Made by a program: the position numbers and the translations under genes
In this document: piece after piece, positions 58,692 through 64,000 of the stretch
Numbering within the stretch: position 1 is the first letter of the stretch
How the letters are laid out: each line of letters opens with the position of its first letter
Source: Podospora comata
Lineage: Eukaryota; Ascomycota; Sordariomycetes; Sordariales; Podosporaceae
DNA length: 64,000 nt
Direction of reading: 5' to 3'
Assembly (NCBI GenBank): GCA_017354895.1
Contig: CP071494.1
Span: 310,001-374,000, forward strand
Notes under the pieces: generated by a model
What the model was told of the DNA's origin: nothing
Database searches by the model: none
The model's input: the letters and a program-made list of their open reading frames with translations, nothing else

Positions 58692-59198
58692 ATGGAAAAA
58701 ACACCGCTCTACTTCCGCTCAGCGCAGCTCCTCTTCATTCTCATCACCACGGCCCTGATAGGCAATGTGATCGCTACCAACGTCTCGGCCGCTTCGTCGG
58801 CCACAGCAGCCATCAACTTCACCATGTTCGTCCTTGTAATCACCTGGCTAGCCGCCCTTTACGGTCTCATTTCCACCGTCGTTGAGCGTCTCTCCTACCC
58901 GGTCGGCCTTCTCGCCCTCGACGCCGCCGCTACGCTCTTCACCTTTATCGCCGCCATCGTGCTGGCTGCCAAGTTGACAGTTGTTAACTGCGCCGACCCA
59001 GGCAATAAGGCGGCCGATTGGATTGCCTACGGCAGCGCCGACAATACCAAGCGGTGCAGACAGATCCAGGCGTCGACTGTGTTTATGTGGTTCTTGTTTC
59101 CGCTGTTCACGGCCGTTCTGGTGCTGAGCCTCATTGGATTTCGCAGGGGGGGTGGTAGCGTGAGGACTGGTCCGACTATGAGCCAGATTGGCGTATAA
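58692..59198 (+). CDS. NCE102: Nce102-like MARVEL membrane protein
   Basis: A single exon of 168 residues starting MEKTPLYFRSAQLLFILI. Four membrane spans at about 10-30, 40-62, 70-95 and 125-148, with the loop between spans 3 and 4 carrying NCADPGNKAADW...DNTKRCRQIQASTVF. The RCRQxQAxxxF motif and the short tail ending GPTMSQIGV match the pattern of yeast Nce102 (RCRQAQAAVAF; VPTISQV). Nce102 lives in eisosome-linked plasma membrane furrows, senses sphingolipid level and guards eisosome shape through Pkh kinases. A longer in-frame reading from 58629 has no ATG, so 58692 is taken as start. The link to Orm (33234-34023) is functional only, not positional. Assignment by eye; other MARVEL paralogues are possible. 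Confidence 0.75.
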   Translation: MEKTPLYFRSAQLLFILITTALIGNVIATNVSAASSATAAINFTMFVLVITWLAALYGLISTVVERLSYPVGLLALDAAATLFTFIAAIVLAAKLTVVNCADPGNKAADWIAYGSADNTKRCRQIQASTVFMWFLFPLFTAVLVLSLIGFRRGGGSVRTGPTMSQIGV

Positions 59199-59719
59199 GC
59201 TGCGCTGACTTATTGGCTCCCTTTGGTTGTTATGAACGACGGGAAGAGGAGGAAACAAATGTAATGAGGATTAATGACCAACGCCGAGATGGCTATGACG
59301 AGGGAGATTCCCTCGGCTTCGTAATGATAAGAAATGATGGGAATGCAAAGGCTGGGGCATGTAATGATGGATTAGGTACATGGTTTGGGAGACGGGTTGT
59401 CTTTGTTTGTTTGGTATATAAGTGGGATCGTGTGTTTGGGATGCGGTAGTGGTGCCCCTGGAGCTGTACACTCAAAATAGCAACGATGTCGATAGGTCGA
59501 CTTGAATACCAACAGTTGTATTATCTGCGCATTTGAACGACAAGTTCAGTATGCCGTTGATGTAGCTGTTTCCCCATGTTTTGTGCCGTGTGTATACATA
59601 TCCCAATAACGCCATAAACGCTTCGCGGGGCCGCCCCTTATATAATGCTTCTAACCAGTTGTCGAAAAGAGTATATGTACTGCTCAGAATGGCTCTTCCC
59701 AGCCCGTGAAACCACCAAG
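59199..59719. other. Intergenic between convergent genes
   Basis: 3' regions of the Nce102-like gene (+) and the Mim2-like gene (-). I see no gene or repeat. Confidence 0.5.
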
Positions 59720-60114
59720 TCATAACGAAGAAGCCGCTTGCACAGCTCCCACGGCCGCAAACTCTCTCTTATTTGTCCACCGGATCTCGACGTTGTGCAT
59801 CCATTCCATATACCGCGCCCAGCCTGAAGAACTCCAGTTAGCATTATGGGACCTAAAAGGCAACCAGGCACAAGAGCCAACATACTCCAGTAGGCAAACT
59901 TGCGGCCAAGATACTTGCCCGCAAATGGCATAATGATCATTGTCAGCAAAAGCTGTAGCTGCTCTAGACTTGTCTCCCACTCCCTTTGGGCATCGGATTC
60001 GTCTTCGGAATCGAGAATGCTGCTGGAGATGGATGGAAGGGAATCGACATCGTCGTTGTCTGAGGAGGGAGCCATGTCGGAGATGATGAAGGAGTCTGAA
60101 GTGCTCGCCATCAT
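59720..60114 (-). CDS. MIM2: Mim2-like subunit of mitochondrial outer membrane insertase
   Basis: Two exons on minus, 60114-59886 and 59823-59720, with a 62-nt intron (GTATGT...GCTAAC...TTCAG), 110 residues. An acidic Ser-rich N-terminus (SSDNDDVDSLPSIS, LDSEDESDAQ) precedes WETSLEQLQLLLTMIIMPFAGKYLGRKFAYWSW, a single membrane helix with a basic end, and a short C-terminus (RYMEWMHNVEIRWTNKREFAAVGAVQAASSL). The acidic head, single span with GKxLGRKxAYW and small size fit the Mim2 family, which with Mim1 inserts alpha-helical proteins into the mitochondrial outer membrane. The name rests on pattern memory and could be wrong. Two ATGs stand in tandem at the start. Confidence 0.65.
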
Positions 60115-60790
60115 GGGGCTTAGGCGATGAGGTGGGGAGCAGAGCAGCGTTGGTTGGAGTACGTCACGATGTCTGAGGACGGGGGGTGAATCGGGTCTCG
60201 GTAGAGCTTTCACTAGAGTGAATGATTCCCTCTCGTGGTATCGTGGACTGTCTACACTAGACTCGTGGCAACCGGCGCAGTGGTGAATGTATTGTATGGG
60301 TGCGGCAACCTAAGCATGGAGCAATCCAGCATTCATTCACCTGTCCCACTGGGCGCCTCGCTTGTACTGCAGTAGCTGCTGTAGCGGGCTGGAGAGCTGG
60401 GCACTGTCTACGCACTGTCTCCTCACCACAAGGCTTATCTTTGTCGTTATCGGCAGCTGGCAGTGAGGTGGGAGCAAAAACCCCCCGCTTGTCAGGTGAC
60501 TGAGGGCCTGAGTCACAATGAGTGAATCCAACGTCATGAAGAAGGTGCCAAGTCAGTGATAGGGCGACCATCTCTACACAGAAACCACACTTGTTCGGCT
60601 ACCGAGAAAAGGCAAGGCATTAGGAAACAACCTGGCAAAAGAGACGGCTGCTGTGAACCCAGCACTTGTTGCACCCCACGAACCAGCGCACCCCGATCCC
60701 TTCCCTCACTAGCGAAAAAAAGCGGTGGAGAGTCCAGAACATCTTCGAGAAACGAGAAAACCAAGAACCCTGTGACATCCGTGGCCAAAC
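60115..60790. other. Intergenic: promoters of divergent genes
   Basis: Lies between the Mim2-like gene (-) and the eIF2-beta gene (+). No gene recognised. Confidence 0.5.
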
Positions 60791-62215
60791 ATGAGCACTG
60801 AAGTAAGTTTTACATCTGTCTATCCTAGCCCTCACCTCCCGCCGTTTCCCCTCACCGGCACAGGCACGAGCACAAGCACTCCCACAGTAAATTCACTACC
60901 CCTCCAAAGACTACCCTCCCTCTTTTTTTTCTCCCACTCCCTTTTGCGCCACCCGAGACCCTACCCACCCCTCCCCTTGTCCCTTTGACGGTTGACTCTT
61001 CCTTTGACCACCAAACCCAACAATCGCCCGCCCCTCCGGAAATTTTAGTTCCGAAGCGACTTGACAACCTATGACTGCGACTCGAGACAAACAGCATCAC
61101 TAACATCGTTAGGAACCCTCTCTCCAACGACGTGCCTCGCGCAAATCAGTTGCCTTCACCGACGAGAAGCTTGTAGTCGACGCAGACGGCAGTGTAACCA
61201 TGGTTGCTTCCCCGAACGACGATACCAAAGAGACAGCCATGTCGCATACCCCTCGTACGCCGCCTCTCTCCGCCGCTCTCGGTGCCTTTACTGATGCTGC
61301 CTCTCAAGCACCCGTCGCCGCTCCTGCTGAGGATGCTGACGGGCTCGATCTCAGACTCATGAAGAAAAAGAAGAAGGCCAAGGTCGGGACCGCTGAGGGT
61401 GACGACGAAGCCGCCACCCCCGTTGCCGGTGAGGAGGGCATCGATCTCTTGCTCAAGAAAAAGAAGAAGAAGGTTCCCAAGGACAATGATGACTTCGCCA
61501 GGAAGCTCGAGAAGCTCAACATCGAAGGCAAGGCGGGTGAAGAGGCTGCTCCTGAGTCGGAGGAGCAGGAGGGTGACTGGGAGAAGGGTACCGGCATCTT
61601 CAAGCACGACGAGACCAGCACCATCAACTACAGCCCACTCCTCTCCAGATTTTTCGCCCTCTTGTCGCAAAAGAACCCTGACCACGCCTCAACCGGCACC
61701 CGCTCCTACAAGATTCCTCCTCCTCAGTGCTTGCGCGAAGGCAACAAGAAGACCATTTTCGCCAACCTTGCCGAGATTTGCAAGCGCATGAAGCGTGCCG
61801 ACGAGCACGTCACAGCCTACCTCTTTGCTGAGTTAGGTACCAGCGGTTCCGTCGACGGTTCCAGGCGGTTGGTCATCAAGGGTCGCTTCCAACAGAAACA
61901 GATTGAGAACGTTCTTCGCACGTATATTATAGGTATGTCGTCATGTCTCCGTGGCTCTCTTGTCCGTCGGACGCTAACGCTTCGAAACTAGAATATGTCA
62001 CCTGTAAGACGTGCCGTTCCCCCAATACCGAGCTCTCCAAGGGCGAGAATCGCCTTTAGTATGTTTTCCTGCCCCTGCCGTTCATGCGAGTGGCAGTGCA
62101 CTAACAACCTCTCAGCTTCATTACCTGCAACTCTTGCGGCTCTCGTCGTTCCGTCCAGGCTATCAAGACTGGTTTCTCGGCCCAGGTTGGCAAGAGAAGA
62201 AAGAACAAGGCCTAA
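60791..62215 (+). CDS. SUI3: Translation initiation factor eIF2 subunit beta
   Basis: Four exons: 60791-60802 (12 nt, MSTE), 61113-61932, 61992-62058 and 62116-62215, 332 residues. Introns are 310, 59 and 57 nt. The first coding exon is inferred from the frame: MSTE joined to [19 protein letters not shown] is in frame and looks like other fungal starts. Two lysine boxes (KKKKK at 88-92, KKKKKK at 119-124) bind eIF5 and eIF2B-epsilon in the family; yeast has three. The core domain (about 190-310) has [21 protein letters not shown] and [22 protein letters not shown]. The zinc ribbon is C282-x2-C285...C304-x2-C307 ([24 protein letters not shown]), ending GKRRKNKA. eIF2 brings initiator tRNA to the 40S subunit. 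All zinc ligands are present. Confidence 0.95.
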
Positions 62216-63789
62216 ACGCCATGATTTCTTCGTACAGCATCGGCTTTTGCTTCGGTCGTTTTTTGGGTCGGGATTCATAAAAGCAACAACGGCGGGGTTT
62301 TTTCCTTTCAATGGGTATTCGTATTGCTCGGTAGAGGGAAGCTTTCGGCAGCGCTGTTTCTGGTCGATAGATGCTCTTGTTGCTGGTGTTGTTCGACGCT
62401 ATTCAACGTTTGTTGGAGGTAGACTAGTCGACCAAAAACTTCCCCACACCCATACCTCTTTCTTGCCTTGTGGATATGACGGTTGACGATGGGTATAAGG
62501 GGATGGGAATGACGATCATGACGACGAACATAAAGACGGGGGAGATGGGGCAAACGGATGACATGCATTCGAATGGTTAGAGGGCAAGGTTGGGTGGTTC
62601 ATTCGGACGCAACTGGTCTAGCATCTTTGTCAACCTAGAATGTGCGTTAATCTAATGCTGAATATAACGAAGCGAACGGAATATTGAGAGAAGTGGTGCC
62701 TGAGTTGATGGTGTCTTGGTGATGATTCTTGATGAAGCTGCGGGTGGCAGTCTTCTCTGTGTCACCCTTCGAACAGGTGGAAAAAGAAGTGAACGAAAGG
62801 GGAGAGACGAGAACCTCGAGGAGGGGAGGAAAGACGACGGTTTTGATTGTGTGGTTGTTCTCAATATGTGAGTCATTCTATTGATCTATCTACCCATGCC
62901 CTCCCCACTACACTCGGCAACAATGGCGACGCGAAGACAATAAGATGAATGCATTGACCTTCTCTCAGCGAGTAAACAATGGGGATCTCTGCCGGCTACG
63001 TCGTCACTGTCTCCTCGTCTTTGAACGCACGCTGCGCAGAGAGTACCAGCCACATTACAAATGGTATATACATAGTTCACCCAACACAGGCTCTTACGGT
63101 CAATACAGCTGGCATCCTTGGCTCTCTCTCTTTCTCTCTCTCTCTTCCGCCTTTATACGCATACAGGACCAGACGGCTTTACTCTGCTCAGTGATCAAAT
63201 CACGGATTTTGTCATCAATTTCTTCAGGCATGTATCAAGGCAGGACATGAAAAATCGCGTAGAATAGATAGGTATAGGGTAAAAGTGTAAAACAAGGGAG
63301 TAAAAAGGAAAAAAAGAAAATAAAACAAGGAAAACAAGAGGTTCCCCTTCTTTCTCAGACCAGAGGGGCAACAGTACAGGCACAATGGTAACGAGACGAC
63401 GGGAAGAGAGACAGGCGGAGCAGGATCAAGAGTTTTTGAACGAATCATGCTTGTTGTTCGTGTGTTGTGTGCGGGTGTTGTTGAAGAGGGGGAGATGATG
63501 ACGAGTGTTATGTCTTGCTTTCCACAAAAAAGATTCCTTGAAATCCCTTTCAACCCATTCTTCCCCACCCAAGACCCCAAGTCCAGTTCAGCCAACTGGC
63601 TCCCGGCTTTTACCTCCCCAGACCCTCCCCCAGACCCTCCACCAGACCCTCTCCATTTCACCCCTTTACACGTATTCCACAACCCCTCTCCCCCCTCCCA
63701 CAACAGTTCCCGCCGATACGCTAACAGAAAAAGCCATACAGACATGCTCGAGATGCCATCCTCCAGAGACTACCCCTCTGACCCTATAC
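62216..63789. other. Intergenic between convergent genes
   Basis: 3' regions of the eIF2-beta gene (+) and the partial gene at the right edge (-). It holds CT-rich tracts and a CCAGACCCTCC-like triple repeat at about 63617-63650. No gene is supported. Confidence 0.5.
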
Positions 63790-64000
63790 TTAAGCGTCCT
63801 TCTTCATCTCCGCCTCGCCGCTAGGTTTCCCCGCAGCCTCTGACGTTGGCTCGGGCTTCTTCTCCTGCTCCTTCCCGGCAGCAGCTTCGCCGCCCTCGAC
63901 TGACGACGCTTTGGACGCCTGGCTTGCGAGATCCTTATCCTCCTCCGAGTTGTCAAACATCTCAGTGTCGTCTGAGTCGGTCAGCACCTCGGTCCCATCG
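63790..64000 (-). CDS. C-terminal end of an unidentified acidic protein (runs off right edge)
   Basis: The minus-strand frame is open from the window edge to a TAA at 63790-63792 and gives about 69 residues. It reads DGTEVLTDSDDTEMFDNSEED, then an Ala/Glu/Lys-rich tail ending GEAEMKKDA. The stretch is acidic and disordered, with no motif that I can name. It is taken as the end of a gene because codons are GC3-rich and the frame runs through the edge without a break; the ATG at 63987 is probably internal. Confidence 0.55.
   Translation of the reverse strand, partial: DGTEVLTDSDDTEMFDNSEEDKDLASQASKASSVEGGEAAAGKEQEKKPEPTSEAAGKPSGEAEMKKDA

Overview
The window reads as nuclear DNA of a filamentous ascomycete (Pezizomycotina), most likely a sordariomycete of the Sordariales kind. 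Coding exons are GC-rich at third positions. Introns are mostly 55-95 nt, with GTATGT/GTAAGT-type donors and CTAAC/CTGAC branch points, and intergenic spaces are 0.5-4 kb. Products such as a HAM1-like lipid-binding protein, a group VI (Sln1-type) hybrid histidine kinase, Rrn10 and Mim2 fit a fungus. I see no tRNA or rRNA gene, no transposon and no old virus copy. The genes are scattered housekeeping and regulatory genes on both strands; there is no operon and no obvious biosynthetic cluster. Family assignments come from my reading of the translated sequence, not from a database search.

Left part (1-17.4 kb). The 5' end of a patatin-like phospholipase (-) runs off the left edge. Then, all on +: a HAM1/BPI-like protein (1290-3596), a small four-helix MARVEL-type membrane protein (4339-4981), a repeat-built hydrophilic protein (6509-7579) and an Rrn10 homologue of the Pol I upstream activation factor (8207-9113). 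After a 4.3-kb gene-poor stretch comes a 1,233-residue Zn2Cys6 transcription factor (13456-17359), followed at once by an exceptionally long (CA)65(TA)18 microsatellite.

Middle (18.4-34 kb), all on -: ATG5, a 1,399-residue largely disordered protein with a repeated 'RDA...DLxDFL...GPP' motif, a 1,192-residue secreted His/Asp/Cys-rich low-complexity protein with a predicted GPI-type tail, and an Orm1/2 sphingolipid regulator.

Right part (35.5-64 kb): an Air1/2-type zinc-knuckle protein of the TRAMP kind (+), an F-box-like protein (+), the Sln1-type osmosensor kinase (+), an AIM24-domain protein (-), a DUF1279 mitochondrial membrane protein (+), a small unknown protein (+), a PNGase A-like amidase (+), a Nce102-like MARVEL protein (+), a Mim2-like mitochondrial import factor (-), eIF2-beta (+) and the acidic C-terminus of an unidentified gene (-) cut by the right edge.

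Exon structures were worked out by hand from reading frame, splice signals and family similarity. Three themes recur without physical linkage: membrane and sphingolipid homeostasis (Orm, Nce102, HAM1-like), mitochondrial outer or inner membrane proteins (Mim2, DUF1279, perhaps AIM24), and stress sensing (Sln1, Atg5, the hydrophilin-like protein). The most unusual objects are the histidine-rich secreted protein and the repeated linear motif in the disordered protein at 21.1-25.4 kb.
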